Source of the DNA: Syngnathus acus
Taxonomy: Eukaryota; Chordata; Actinopteri; Syngnathiformes; Syngnathidae
Assembly: GCF_901709675.1 (NCBI RefSeq)
Contig: NC_051095.1
Coordinates: 25,835,956-25,899,955, forward strand
Direction: 5' to 3'
Length of the DNA: 64,000 nucleotides
The translations under genes and the position numbers were made by a program. The notes beneath the pieces are model-generated. The model was not told the DNA's origin, searched no databases, and saw nothing but the letters and a program-made list of their open reading frames with translations. Positions 33,365 to 43,878 of this stretch are shown piece after piece. Each line of letters opens with the position of its first letter. The first letter of the stretch is position 1.

Positions 33365-33463
33365 TAAAGCCCTAAAGTTGTGTGATTGTGTTGTTGTGAA
33401 ACGCGTAAAAGTAAAAGTGCACAGAGGAAAAAAATAAAATAGGCAGGACAGAAGATTTTAAGT

Positions 33464-33895
33464 CTTGTGGAAGGAGGGGGTGTTGTAGAGTCCCCCTCCG
33501 GATGAAGTGGCTCTTCTGGAGCAGTGGTTTTCAAACTGTTTTATATATTTTTGTAAAATCTCATGTACCTCCGTGTACCCTCATTTGACAACCACTGTTC
33601 TAAGGGGTACAACTTCGCGTTGGCAGGGCTGGGTAACAAGACTGTTGTCTTTAGTTCCCAGGGAAGGAGGGGGTGTTGTAGAGTCCCCCTCCGGATGAAG
33701 TGGCTCTTCTGGAGCAGTGGTTTTCAAACTGTTTTATATATTTTTGTAAAATCTCATGTACCTCCGTGTACCCTCATTTGACAACCACTGTTCTAAGGGG
33801 TACAACTTCGCGTTGGCAGGCTGGGTAACAAGACTGTTGTCTTTAGTTCCCAGGGAAGGAAGGGGTGTTGTAGAGTCCCCCATCCGGATGAAGCA
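33464..33895 (+). repeat. Tandem ~190-bp repeat in ERV leader, carrying a tiny hAT-like MITE
   Basis: The unit starting ggaaggagggggtgttgtag occurs at about 33470 and 33663, and partly at 33856. Each full unit contains an 80-90 bp palindromic-ended insert (cagtggttttcaaactg … tttgacaaccactg), the form of a minimal hAT MITE. The MITE therefore inserted first and was then copied as part of the tandem unit. Confidence 0.85.
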
Positions 33896-34238
33896 GCTCT
33901 TTTTTTTAAAAGAGGACTTCGCGTAGGCAGGGATAAGAGTTTGTGTGGTTGAGAGTGTGTCTGGTAGGATAAATTGACTAGAAAGAGAATTTGTTGAAAG
34001 GTCAATTTAAACCTGCATTGAGGATCCTCAAAGAAAAAAAAAGATTGAAAAAAAAACTGGAAAAACTAAAATTAAGATGGGAAAAAGGAACGATAAATCT
34101 CTAGCTCTAGAAGGAGATGAGAAGTTCATGGCGAGTAGATTTCTTAATTGTATGCAATACATGCCGAAGTGGAAGAAAAAGTATTAAGTACAAGGAAAGT
34201 TGAAATGTGAAAAAAATAAATAAATAGAAAGGTGAAAA

Positions 34239-34544
34239 GTGATGAGGCTGCTTAAAAAAGGCAAAAGTTCTGATGTATTTCATCTAGATGATGATGGTAA
34301 TGATCTAGATGAAGATACAATAATCTTCTTCCAAAGTTCCCAAAGGGGCAGAGGAAGAGTTAGAGACCAACAAGGCCGCAGGCCGCCGTATAATTCAAAA
34401 CCCCCATCAGATTCTGACAACTGTTGGAACTGTGGGAAACGTGGACACTGGTCAAGAGAGTGTTTTAGAAAGAAAAAGAAAAAAAAGCGGTGCCAATCAA
34501 AGGGCGGTGGAAGAGGCAGAGGAAAAGTCACATTTACAGCATGA
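34239..34544 (+). pseudogene. ERV Gag remnant with nucleocapsid zinc knuckle
   Basis: An open 101-codon frame contains an acidic stretch, an RGRGRVRDQQGRRPP basic linker and one CCHC knuckle, CWNCGKRGHWSREC, with the canonical C-X2-C-X4-H-X4-C spacing. A lysine-rich tail and stop follow. This is the RNA-binding nucleocapsid end of Gag. Matrix and capsid upstream are not recognisable (34000-34240 is AT-rich and stop-ridden). A single knuckle fits gammaretrovirus-like Gag. Confidence 0.8.
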
Positions 34545-37500
34545 CAAGCTTCCTCTACTTTGACCCCTCATGCTAATACAGAGAAAGAAAGAATAGATGC
34601 CCATATGACAGCAAAACATGTCATTGTCAGATTATTAGAACATTTTTTGGATTATTAGAGCTCCTGTCCATACAAGAAGTATGACAATGCTGTTTGTATG
34701 CCCAATGACCAGAGATCAAATTGTGTGTGTACAAGAAAAGTTAAAATTTGCAAATCAAGTGGTAAATAAATGCAACTTGCTTCTAGAAGATAAATAAAAA
34801 GTTAGAATGTGCTGTCCTCGTGTGCGTGGGAGGGACCAGCTCATGATCGACCACAGGAAATGGCCAGCCTGTGACGAATCATTGGTGCTGGGATCTACCT
34901 TTCGCGCACGAGAGCTGTGCATGTGTGTTAAAATGATGAAAATTGGCTAAACATTTAGTGTAAAGAAATTTGCTAGACTGTGGTCTATCCAATTTGCACC
35001 GCAGAACAGAAACGATTTGGAAAGATAAAAATGAGAGGAAAAGAGAGAAATGTGTTTGCGAGCAGAAATTGATCCACACTAGTGCATGTTAAGTGTCGAG
35101 CCCTCATGAGAAATTTGAAAAAGAAACGACGGAACATGCTTTCAGGAATTGGAAGAAGCAAAATTGTGAATTTACGACATTGCAATGCTACATTTAATAG
35201 GAATAATTGATTGATGATGTTATAAAGTTATACAAACTTCTATATGCAAGCTAAATCTGAGAGATTGAGTTCTTTAAATTTAAAAACAAAGAAAAAATTC
35301 AGATTAATTTGCCAGTAGTTTTTATGAGTTGAGTTTTTTTTGGATTGATGGATTGTTCTATCAGGAACCTTGAGTTGAAGATGGTATATGAATGTTGTGT
35401 GGTGAGCTTGGATGAATTGAGACCAAAGACTCCTTTTTGGAGACTGTGTGTGAGATGCAAATGAGCATTGATGAATGATTCCCTGAATGAAAGGAAAATA
35501 CAGGTTGAATGGTTGAGGTTGTTGGCGACTACTATGGAAAATTAGTAGAGCGACTTTGATGAAAGAGTGATTTTGAGTAAGTTAAATGCTAAAAAGAAAA
35601 ACGTAGCTTTTGGATTGGTAATTAACAAGAGAAAAAACTGGAGAACCAGTAACACATCCAGAAGATGTGTGAACTGGGAAATTGAGAAGCGTTTTGGAAA
35701 GAAAATCAAATTAATTGATGATGGAATCATATGTAGTAAAGAACACATTCTCCCAGAATGTTTGTCAAGGTGTGAGGCATGGGCGTTGCCAAGCCTCAGA
35801 AGGAGGGAGTGAATAGGACAGATAGTGGAAGATAGTAATAATACAACACTTTACGACATATGGATTTTCTAATACATTTAGTGTCATACTGTGGTAAATT
35901 TCTATTCTGGTATCATGCAATGTATATCTCACAAGTAAGCCTAAGTGTGACCGGGTCATGTTTCAGGTCAGGTTTGTGCGGGATTGTTTGGGCCTTGGTC
36001 CATGATCTCATTGGCACGAGACATCTGGTTTCCATTAACAACTGACAAGATATGCACCCGAGTGAGGAAAGGGAGGCTAACTCATAAATAATGAGGAGAT
36101 ATTGGGAGTAATCTGTTGGTCCTTTCTTTAAGACCCTTCCTGGTGTAGATAGGTTAGCAACACGAGAGATTTAGAGGTTCAAAAGAAAGACCGTTAAAAG
36201 AAAACAACATTACTGATTTGGACAATTGCAGGCTAACAGGAGCATGAGAAAGAAGAGCTAAGAAGCGGGATCCAATTTGATCAGGGAGATTGGAAATTCA
36301 CAACACCATATTCTAAGTCACATTTTGAGCAAGCATGACACAAGTAATAACGTTTGAGAGATCAAGACATAGATCAGGGCTAGATGTCGAACGCAGACCT
36401 CGATGCGTTAATTTTGAATAATGATACTGAAAAAACAATGTGCTGTCCCATTAAATTGGAACTAGAGACAGAACGTAGCTCGAAAATAGGATGAGTTGCA
36501 GGACTTACAACATAAAGACGAGATCACTGTTACTAGGAGAATTTGAAGTTTGGTAAACAAACGTTACTAGCAGCAGCTACATTTGGTTACAAGTTTGATG
36601 TCCCAGTCTGTCGCTCTCAGTGCCAGGATCCCTGAAACTCGATCCCGAGACTCTGCCTGCAGCCGTGGACGTCTACAAAACGGTGCCTGGCTTTGAGGCA
36701 TCTTTGACCTTTGGCAAGGACAAGGAAAGACTGTTGTTGTGCTTGGAGGGGGGCAAGTACACTCCAGAGAAAAGACGACATCCTTGGGGACGAGAAAAGA
36801 CAGTGAGAAGCAGAGGAACTCACAATGATGAAAATGGACTCATTTGAACAATGGACTCATTCGAGAGTGATGGATGGGTTGGCTCTGAAGCAACAACAAA
36901 AGAACACCAACTTGAGAGTGTGAGGTGCTGCAAAAGATATGGACTTGAAGTGTCCGACGACCAAATCGCACTCCTTGCTGTGGCGTTACCAAACTTGGTG
37001 GAGCTTGGCTCAAAGTGGAAGGGAGCTTCATTGTGCACTGGGTTTGACAGAACTGAGGAGATTTGTTAAAAATTTAAATAATGCGTAGAGCTACAGAGAA
37101 AAGCATTATAATCGGAGACTGAACAGATTTGGATAGAACAAATAGGCTAAAACGGTAGGAAACATCTGATATTTTGGCTCGTCAGGCTCAAGAAGGAGAG
37201 GTTGAGTTATATACATTTTAGAATAGGACATTTGGACTAAAGTGAATTCAGTCAAGAGGAAGCTAGGTTCCTCAATGTACCTACTCAATAAAATAGTAAG
37301 TTTGTTGCCCCACAGTGGAGTTTGGGTGGTCAGAAAGTTGGATACGTTCAATTTTTGACTTTCACACAATCATGCATAGGAGTCGCACAAGGCGACAGTT
37401 AATAATAGGGGTCTGACTGCAATAGGGGTCACTTACAACTGCACCGACATGGAAAAGTAGAAGCAAGGGAGTTGAGTAAGGGATTATATGCTAAACAGTC

Positions 37501-37869
37501 CGCTACGCAGTTACCAATAGGAGGTTCTATCAAAAGAAGCTACATGAGAGATGTATAGAATCCCTTTGTCTGTGTTCTGTGTTCGTGCGTAATCTCTGTA
37601 AAGTTGTGTCAGGCTGTAGTCGTTTGTCTGAGCCTTGGGTGCGCGCTCGGGGTGTGTGCGTTTATGTGCACAACCTATGTGGGTGCGAATGTGTTAGGAA
37701 GAAGACGGCATGGATAAGGGAATCTCCTTTAAGACAGGAGGCAATAAATGGGAAAGCCCCTGTCATGATCGGTGTTTGGTTAGGAGGAATCAGTAGGGAG
37801 TGCTCAAACTCTTCCCGCAAACACTCCTATCTGCCTCGTTGAAAAGGGCATTACAATTGACTACAAGAG
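34545..37869 (+). other. ERV internal region without recognisable genes (3.3 kb)
   Basis: Protease, reverse transcriptase, RNase H and most of integrase should lie here, but no RT, protease or DDE motif can be found in any plus frame. There are only short frames, such as 36620-36847 (PETLPAAVDVYKTVPGFEAS) and 36851-37069, which I cannot assign. Either the pol gene decayed beyond recognition or it was replaced by unrelated DNA. Confidence 0.5.
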
Positions 37870-38253
37870 TTGCAAAGGGCAGATGAAGAACAGTCCATGG
37901 CAGTTTATATGATCAGGACCCTCAAACTGAAAGATATGTCCAATGCAAATTTACTGCCGCCTGATCTTTCCTCCTCACAGGTCGACAACCCCATCAATCC
38001 AGGAGACTGGGTCTACATCAAGGTCATTAGAAGAAAGAACTGGGTCAGCCCACGGTGGGAGGGACCATTCCAAGTCTTGCTGACTACCCCCACCTTAGTG
38101 AAGATCGCTGAACAACCCAGCCCTGGATTCACCTCAGCCACTGCAAGCTACAGGGAGTGCTGGGCCCCTCATTTCGGGGTGGTGGCGAAGTCTGCGAACA
38201 ACGATCCCAACTCCGCTAGGCGGGGGTATGTCTCGGTGTTCCTGTCATCTTAG
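37870..38253 (+). pseudogene. ERV integrase C-terminal domain
   Basis: The frame includes [37 protein letters not shown] and then the AEQPS region, the SH3-like DNA-binding C-terminal domain typical of gammaretrovirus-like integrases. The following frame change leads into a CWAPHFG-like segment. The catalytic core upstream is not found. In simple retroviruses this end overlaps the start of env, in keeping with the fragments downstream. Confidence 0.8.
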
Positions 38254-38419
38254 TAGCAATGGGGCTCCAGATGCCAGGTGGATCCTCTGCTGCGTTGTGG
38301 TTGGAGCATGCTATGGTCTATGGACTCATCTGAACAGACCAGGTGATAATGTTGACCGTGGAAAACGATGGTCACACGATGAGAACTTTGAGGACCGGTC
38401 ATGAGACCCCAGAAACCCA

Positions 38420-38980
38420 TACGAAACCAACACGTGGTACCGGTACGTCAAGTTCACTGTGAGAGCCCACACACAGGAGGGGTGTTATGTGTGTTCAAAA
38501 CTCCCCCCTTCCTCCACGCAAGTTCACTTGGAGGCCAGGGCAAGGAATGTCACTGAAGCGAAATGTATGGCATCCATGGGAGGAGTTGGATATCAACACC
38601 ATGCTGTCTCCGTCAGCGACGCTACCCCTACCGCCCTGGACTCGCAGAAATGAATCTGTGATTGAACTCTTTTGGATTGATCCCAATGTAACTGTTGGAG
38701 GACGACAGATGCCACAAGTGGCCTAAACAAAAAGGCTACCTGGAATGGACTACACGTGTTTCATCCAAGAAAACAAGACCCACGAATGCATCAACGACAA
38801 CTGCTCTCCAGGAGGAAACTGGATGGGAGCTTTGGACATCACCGCTGTGTGCCAGGATGGGAGAGCCAGTTCAAGGCGTAAGGGCTCTCCTGCCAACATG
38901 GCTGCACCATTGGACGGGACCTAATTCATTCAGAACGGATCGTGGCTTTGTTTTTTTTGTTTTTTATTGATAGCATTCTG
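38420..38980 (+). pseudogene. ERV envelope-like fragments
   Basis: Pieces in different frames read TWYRYVKFTVRAHTQEGCYV and, further on, MDYTCFIQENKTHECINDNC followed by GGNWMGALDITAVCQDGRAS. Cysteine-rich, NXT/NXC-bearing segments between integrase and the 3' LTR fit surface glycoprotein remnants. Frames change several times and no furin site, fusion peptide or membrane anchor was found. The fragment is non-functional. Confidence 0.55.
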
Positions 38981-39190
38981 GTCGCCTAAGGCAGAGGGAC
39001 CGTGTGAGACTTTTCCTGCGATTTAACATCGGCCAGCAGGTTTTTAGATCACACACTAAGTTTGAACTGGAGTATTGAGGAAATACCTCATCTTCACTGG
39101 AAGTTATTGCTATCATTGTTTATTATTTTTACTATTCTTCTTTATATTTTCTTGCTTGTGTTTGTGGATCGGGTTGACATAATCATATGA

Positions 39191-39206
39191 TACAACAGGA
39201 GGGATA
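39191..39206 (+). promoter_or_regulatory. ERV polypurine tract
   Basis: The purine run acaggaggga sits just before the 3' LTR start (TGTCAG at 39207), the normal position of the plus-strand primer. It is interrupted by tat before the LTR. Confidence 0.6.
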
Positions 39207-39600
39207 TGTCAGGGTTTTCCAAACTATCTTGATCGTATGATTATGTTGGAATGTATGTAACCAGTAATAAATAACCTAGCTAGATTAGTTTTATGCTTAT
39301 GTTGGTGTGTAACCAGTAATAAATAACCTAGCTTGTCCCATCCTACACAATGTCGTAAAACATCCCCTGCTATGCTTTGACTAGAGGTCAAGGGTTTTCT
39401 CTTCCCTATCCAGTCCACTGTCACCCCCACCCTGTTTCTCTTAATAAAAATGCTCATGCAGGAGGAGAGAGTCAGACGTCATTCGATCATCGCTGTATGC
39501 ACAGCGACGAATTGACTCTCCGCCTGCAGGTGCCCAAAAAGACTTAATTGTCTCCCATGTGGTTCTTGCAAAATAAGTTAGAGTGAGCACCACTCTAACA
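39207..39600 (+). repeat. ERV 3' LTR
   Basis: 394 bp, same length and apparently same sequence as the 5' LTR. AATAAA lies at 39443-39448. It is followed directly by the target duplication cgtac. Confidence 0.95.
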
Positions 39601-39659
39601 CGTACGTTGACCCAAACATCGACAGTATCTTAAGTGCAGCGCGTTTGACGTTGGGGTAT

Positions 39660-40863
39660 TTTTCCATTGGCACACTTTTCTAGAACTCAATGGTTCCTTC
39701 CCTGAAAACAGCTTCCTCCTCACAAAGATCAATCATCTCCAACTCAGCCGCAGCCTCATCTGTGACGAGCGGGGTTTTCAAACAGTCCGTCTCTGCATTA
39801 AATGGATCTACGAGGAACGTAATCTGTGGTCTTTTCAGTTGTAGATCACAGAACCGAGTCACAAAGCTTTCGTGCAGGTTTTCAACCAGTGTTGCATATC
39901 TGTCTCTTTTTTTCAAGGCGGCAACGGTGACTTGTTCACTGGCTTTTAGCAGAGTAGGAAAATGCGTTAAATCTCCCTTTTGAATATGCGCCTTGAGTTC
40001 AGTTTGTTGATAAACGCAAACACAGATTGCACGAGGTCAGGCAGGATTTTTAACTTGCCCTGCAGGGTCAGGTTCAGTCTGTCCAAGTGACACAGCATGT
40101 CGACCAAAAATGCCAGATCCATAATCCACTCGAGGTCCAAGAGCTCGGGATAGTCCTTGCCCTTCTCTTCCATGAACAGTTTCACGGCATCCAAAAGCTC
40201 AAAGAAGCAAGAAAGTACTTTGCCTTTTGACAGCCACCTCACAGTGCAGTGCAGCGGCAGGTCACCTGGAAGCCCTTGGTCCAACTCAGCGATGAGATTC
40301 CTGAATTGCCTGTGGTTAAGCGCATGTGTGCGGATGTAGTTGACGATTTCCATCACAGGCTTCATGACTTTGTCTAAATTAAATGATTTAGACACGAGTT
40401 GCTCCCTGTGGATGATGCAATGGAAATTCCAAAAGTCGGGAAATGTTTGGTCAGTTTTGCACAGCCCCACAAGCCCGTTCACGGATCCGATCATGGCCGG
40501 CGCTCCATCCGTGGCTATTGCAGTTATTTTCGCTATGGGCAGGTTTGCTTTTGCAAATGCAGCCATCATTGTTTCTTTCACATCTATGCCACGGGTTCTG
40601 TCTTTTAATGGCACAATATCAAGGAGTTCTTCTTTGATCATAAATTCGTTTGACACAGACCGTGCAAATATTGCCAACTGAGGCTTGTCTTGTATGTCAC
40701 AACTCTCATCCAATGTCACACTAAAATACTCACATGCTTGAAAGTCAGAGTGCAACTGTGATTCAATAGCCCTGTTAATGTCCGATATTCTGCGTTCAAC
40801 AGTGTGGCGGGAGAGTTGGACATCTGATATGCTTTGTTTTAGTTTGTCGTCTTTAGGAGACAA
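39660..40863 (-). pseudogene. hAT transposase catalytic region (GTF2IRD2/ZBED-like)
   Basis: A 298-codon open stretch (39967-40863) reads YFSVTLDESCDIQDKPQLAI (catalytic-Asp region), AIATDGAPAMIGSVNGLVGL (second conserved Asp block), HCIIHREQLVSKSF (the CxxH block) and CTVRWLSKGKVLSCFFELLD (the conserved RW block). These are the core blocks of hAT transposases related to GTF2IRD2 and ZBED/FAM200 genes. Downstream, 39680-39960 continues in shifted frames to …ETDCLKTPLVTDEAAAELEM. The N-terminus was separated by the solo LTR at 40865 and the C-terminus by the retrovirus. Confidence 0.9.
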
Positions 40864-40864
40864 G

Positions 40865-41485
40865 TGTCACGTTCCTGCGTCACCTGGCTTCCAGCCAAGC
40901 CCTAATCGAGGAACTGCTAGCACCTGCCACAGCTCGTTAGGTCCCCTACTTAACCTCTCGGTGTTCTGCCAGTGGTTGTCAGTTCGTCTCCTTACCCTGC
41001 CCGTGACATCACTGCCTTTTTGTCCCCGGACCGATCTTTGTAGCCAACCGCTTCCGTGAACTGATCGACCACGCTTCTGATCGCCGCCTGCCCTGACCAC
41101 TCGCTCGTCCTTCGACCACGCTTCTGATCGCCGCCTGCCCTGACCACTCGCTCGTCCTTCGACCACGCTTCTGATCGCCGCCTGCCCTGACCACTCGCTC
41201 GTCCTTCGACCACGCTTCTGATCGCCGCCTGCCCTGACCACTCGCTCGTCCTTCGACCACGCTTCTGATCGCCGCCTGCCCTGACCACTCGCTCGTCCTT
41301 CGACCACGCTTCTGATCGCCGCCTGCTTCGACCACCTGCCCGCCTGCCTCCGACTATGACTACGCGCTGTGCTCTGCTGCTCAGCCACGCCAGCCAGACC
41401 GCAGGTCCAGCCTTCCACTTCCCCTTTCCCCCTTTTCAATAAAGGATCGTGCTGCACTTGGTAGCCCTGTCTCTGTTCCCTGACA
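40865..41485. mobile_element. Solo LTR, 621 bp, with internal minisatellite
   Basis: Starts TGTCACGTTCC, ends TTCCCTGACA. The 5-bp TSD acaag is exact (40860-40864, 41486-41490). AATAAA at 41438-41443 gives plus polarity. It interrupts the hAT transposase gene. Solo LTRs arise by recombination between the two LTRs of a full element. Ends resemble Ty3/gypsy LTRs of fish. Confidence 0.92.
41067..41330. repeat. 47-bp minisatellite inside the solo LTR
   Basis: About five and a half near-perfect copies of a unit beginning gaccacgcttctgatcgccg. Because 47 is not a multiple of 3, each minus-strand frame shifts at every unit, yet all three stay open, producing SEAWSKDERVVRAGGDQKRG-like artefact translations. 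Confidence 0.93.
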
Positions 41486-41490
41486 ACAAG

Positions 41491-41897
41491 ATTTCAACAG
41501 CCTCAATGAGGCATTTTTTAATGAAGTACCCTTCGTTGTATGGCTTTTTAGCCTGTGCAATGTTCCAAGCCAGTTGATATGATGCAAGCGTTACGGTCTC
41601 TGAGTGGTTTGTAAATTTTGGGAAAAACTGCATCTGCTTTTCTGCCTGACTTTTCAAAGTGACCAACCTGTGCTTGCGAAGTTCAGTCCCTTTTGGAAAT
41701 TCCTGGTCGATATTAGGATGGACTGAGCTGAAGTGACGCTGAAGATTTGAAGCTTTGAAATGCGCTAATGATGCCTGACATATAAGGCAGAATGGCTTGC
41801 CATTACGTTCAACAAAAAAAATATAAACTCTCCCACTAAAAACGTCCTGTGTTCTTCTTCATATTTTCGTTTGGCTGTGCTTTTTTTCCCTGCCATT
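41491..41897 (-). pseudogene. hAT transposase N-terminal part with BED zinc finger, degraded
   Basis: Minus-strand reading from 41897 (MAGKKSTAKRKYEEEHRTFL) passes through an FCLICQ/HF-type BED finger region in shifted frames, and then a QLAWNIAQAKKPYNEGYFI block. Intact relatives in the window (45034 and 61701) show the finger as FCLICRTSLAHLKASN plus RHFSSLHANIDKDF. Frameshifts at 41700-41830 break it here. It binds the element ends. Confidence 0.8.
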
Positions 41898-42148
41898 TTG
41901 AGAGCGAACTTGAAACAAATTATTTACAACTCAAATGATCGCGCGCATATGTCATCATTTAGAGTACGTCATTCTTCTTCTTCTTTTCAACTCAAACCGA
42001 TTCAACTGGTCAGCGCGCCACCTAGGGGGAATAAATGGCAGCGCCAGCCAAGCATTTTGACGCTTGTCATGTGAAATCTCCTGAAGAGCCGCATGAAACC
42101 AGCCAAAGAGCCGCATGCGGCTCGCGAGACGCGGGTTGGCCACCCCTG

Positions 42149-42599
42149 CTGTATACAATTGTACCAGGTACTACCAAAAATATGACTAACATTACTCGTT
42201 ATTGTTATAAGAATGCTTAAAACTACACAGTAGTGGAGACAGTTAAAACATGTGATTTGCCCAAAAATATGAAATGGTCATTTTAACAGCTACATAACTA
42301 TCTGATTAATTTAATGATAAGTATTACCCAGACCCGAAGAATAAACCTGTGGTACTGTGATGGTCACTTTTATACAATTCCAAAAAGTATATTGTCCTGA
42401 GGTACACAGAAGACATTTCATCGGAGCTGATAACAATCTTCAGTAAACATACTAACATAGAGCAGTGATATCCAAACTATGGATCGTGGGCCAATTGCAG
42501 CCTGCGGCCTGCAAGATATTTTATAAATAGAATATAGCCCACACATCAACTCTTGCCTGAGTGTATTGCACCTTTTAATTTTAACACGAGAGAGAGCTA
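42149..42599. other. No gene; possible hAT end
   Basis: Starts with the TSD of the hAT at 32232-42148. Near 42464, cagtgatatccaaactatgg resembles a hAT-type end, but no partner was found. The last 10 bases (42600-42609) are the TSD of the LINE that follows. Confidence 0.4.
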
Positions 42600-42624
42600 C
42601 TGTTCTACTACTAATGTTGAGTCA

Positions 42625-43199
42625 TAAGATGGTGCCGCGGATAGCCGCCTCGGTGACTCGCTCTCTGCTACTTTGTGTTGTTTTGTATGTTTTTTGCGTC
42701 TTCTGCTGCCCATCCCGGATCACTTTTAGCAGAGAAGAACTGTTAAATATTGGAAAGTCTTCACCTGGTACTTTCTCTTTGGGTTTTTCTCTTTCTCTGG
42801 GTTTTTACTGACCCAGGCTGTTTGACGGAGATTTTAGCCGGAGCGGCGGCGCTCTAAAAGCTATGCCGAAGATGGCGAAGTGGCAAGGAGCCCTCATGAA
42901 ACTGAGGCAGAGAGGGGGTTCTGTGCTCCCCTACCATCAATACATCTGGCGAATGTCCGCTCCCAGGCGAACAAGATGGACAAGATGCTGCTTCTCATCC
43001 CAAGGAACCCGGATGTTAGCAGATCCGCCGGCCTGTGTTTCACCAAATCTTGGCTCACCAAACTCGTCCCCAACCATGCCGTACAGCTGCCTGGATTTAT
43101 GCTACTACGCGCCGATCGCAACACGGAGCTCACGGGAAAAGCAAAGGGAGGTGGTCTACATTTCTATATTCATGACGGTTGGTGTACTGATGTCACAGT
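42625..43199 (+). pseudogene. LINE 5' coding segment (endonuclease start)
   Basis: A first frame (42625-42810) gives MVPRIAASVTRSLLLCVVLY then ITFSREELLNIG and a stop, the usual leader of this LINE group. A second (42880-43199) gives PLPSIHLANVRSQANKMDKM, FTKSWLTKLVPN (the catalytic Glu of the TETWL motif replaced, as it reads TKSWL) and LLRADRNTELTGKAKGGGLH. The loss of the Glu shows decay. The next segment follows at 48504. Confidence 0.85.
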
Positions 43200-43878
43200 G
43201 TTGAGAGCAGGGCCGGCTCTACGCTGGGGCAAGAGGGGGCAACGCCCCCTCAAACAGATGTCCTGCCCCCTCGAATCAAACTTTTAGAAGTGAAAAATCC
43301 GCTGATAGAAACACACGTTAATCAGCCCCCTCTCTTCTCTCATGTCGGTGCAGTGTGTGTCCTCCCTCACACAGCCTGCTGTCAGGAGTCCGCGCCCCTT
43401 CGTAAACATCCAATCACTGTGAGTATGCAAATGAGGCAAGACTCAGCCAGAGAGTGTCAAGTTACAGTCAGCGCGGTAGGAGTTGGAAGAGGCAGTAAAA
43501 ACTCCACTAAACTCGTCGTAGCGACCCGTGATATAACTAATGATTAACAACAACTCAAATAATAGTTAATATAACATTCATATATATATATTTGTGCAGT
43601 CAAATGGGAAATAGTCTGCTGTTTTTTTACCCACTGGGAGCGTTTCTCAAGTCACAAGCACATCTGTACACTGCATCTAACAGACTGAGGACAAATGAGC
43701 GGTGTCTGGCGGACCCCTACGTGTAGCCCTGCCCCTCTGCACAGTTTTGTTTCAAACTGCTCAGGGAAATAATTTTTGAAAAAGAATTCAGTAGATAAAT
43801 AAAGAAGATGTTTTTCTCAAAACTTCACTTTGCACTCCACCATTCAGCTGCTCACAAAGAGAGAGTTAATGCTACGAG

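Larger units (their letters stand above)
32755..39600 (+). mobile_element. Endogenous retrovirus, gamma/epsilon-like, young but gene-decayed
   Basis: Two 394-bp LTRs (32755-33148, 39207-39600) in direct orientation read as identical. TSD cgtac (32750-32754 and 39601-39605) is exact. A primer-binding site complementary to tRNA-Phe follows the 5' LTR. Coding remnants, in order, are a Gag zinc knuckle (34239-34544), an integrase C-terminus (37870-38160) and envelope-like fragments (38420-38930). No protease, reverse transcriptase or RNase H is seen. Identical LTRs together with heavily broken genes point to mobilisation in trans by helper proteins. Confidence 0.92.
32232..42148 (-). mobile_element. 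hAT transposon (GTF2IRD2/ZBED-like), host of two nested LTR elements
   Basis: The terminal inverted repeats caggggtggccaacc (32232-32246) and ggttggccacccctg (42134-42148) are perfect. The 8-bp target duplication ctgtatac is exact on both sides (32224-32231 and 42149-42156). The transposase lies on the minus strand. Removing the endogenous retrovirus (32755-39600) and the solo LTR (40865-41485) leaves an element of about 2.4 kb plus its CA-repeat-bearing end. A shorter relative lies at 60845-61894, and a fragment is embedded at about 44813-45420. Confidence 0.95.

Noticed and set aside
40867-41457. 196-codon minus-strand frame with repeated RRSEAWSKDERVV units
   Set aside because: It lies entirely inside a solo LTR and reflects its 47-bp minisatellite in shifting frames.
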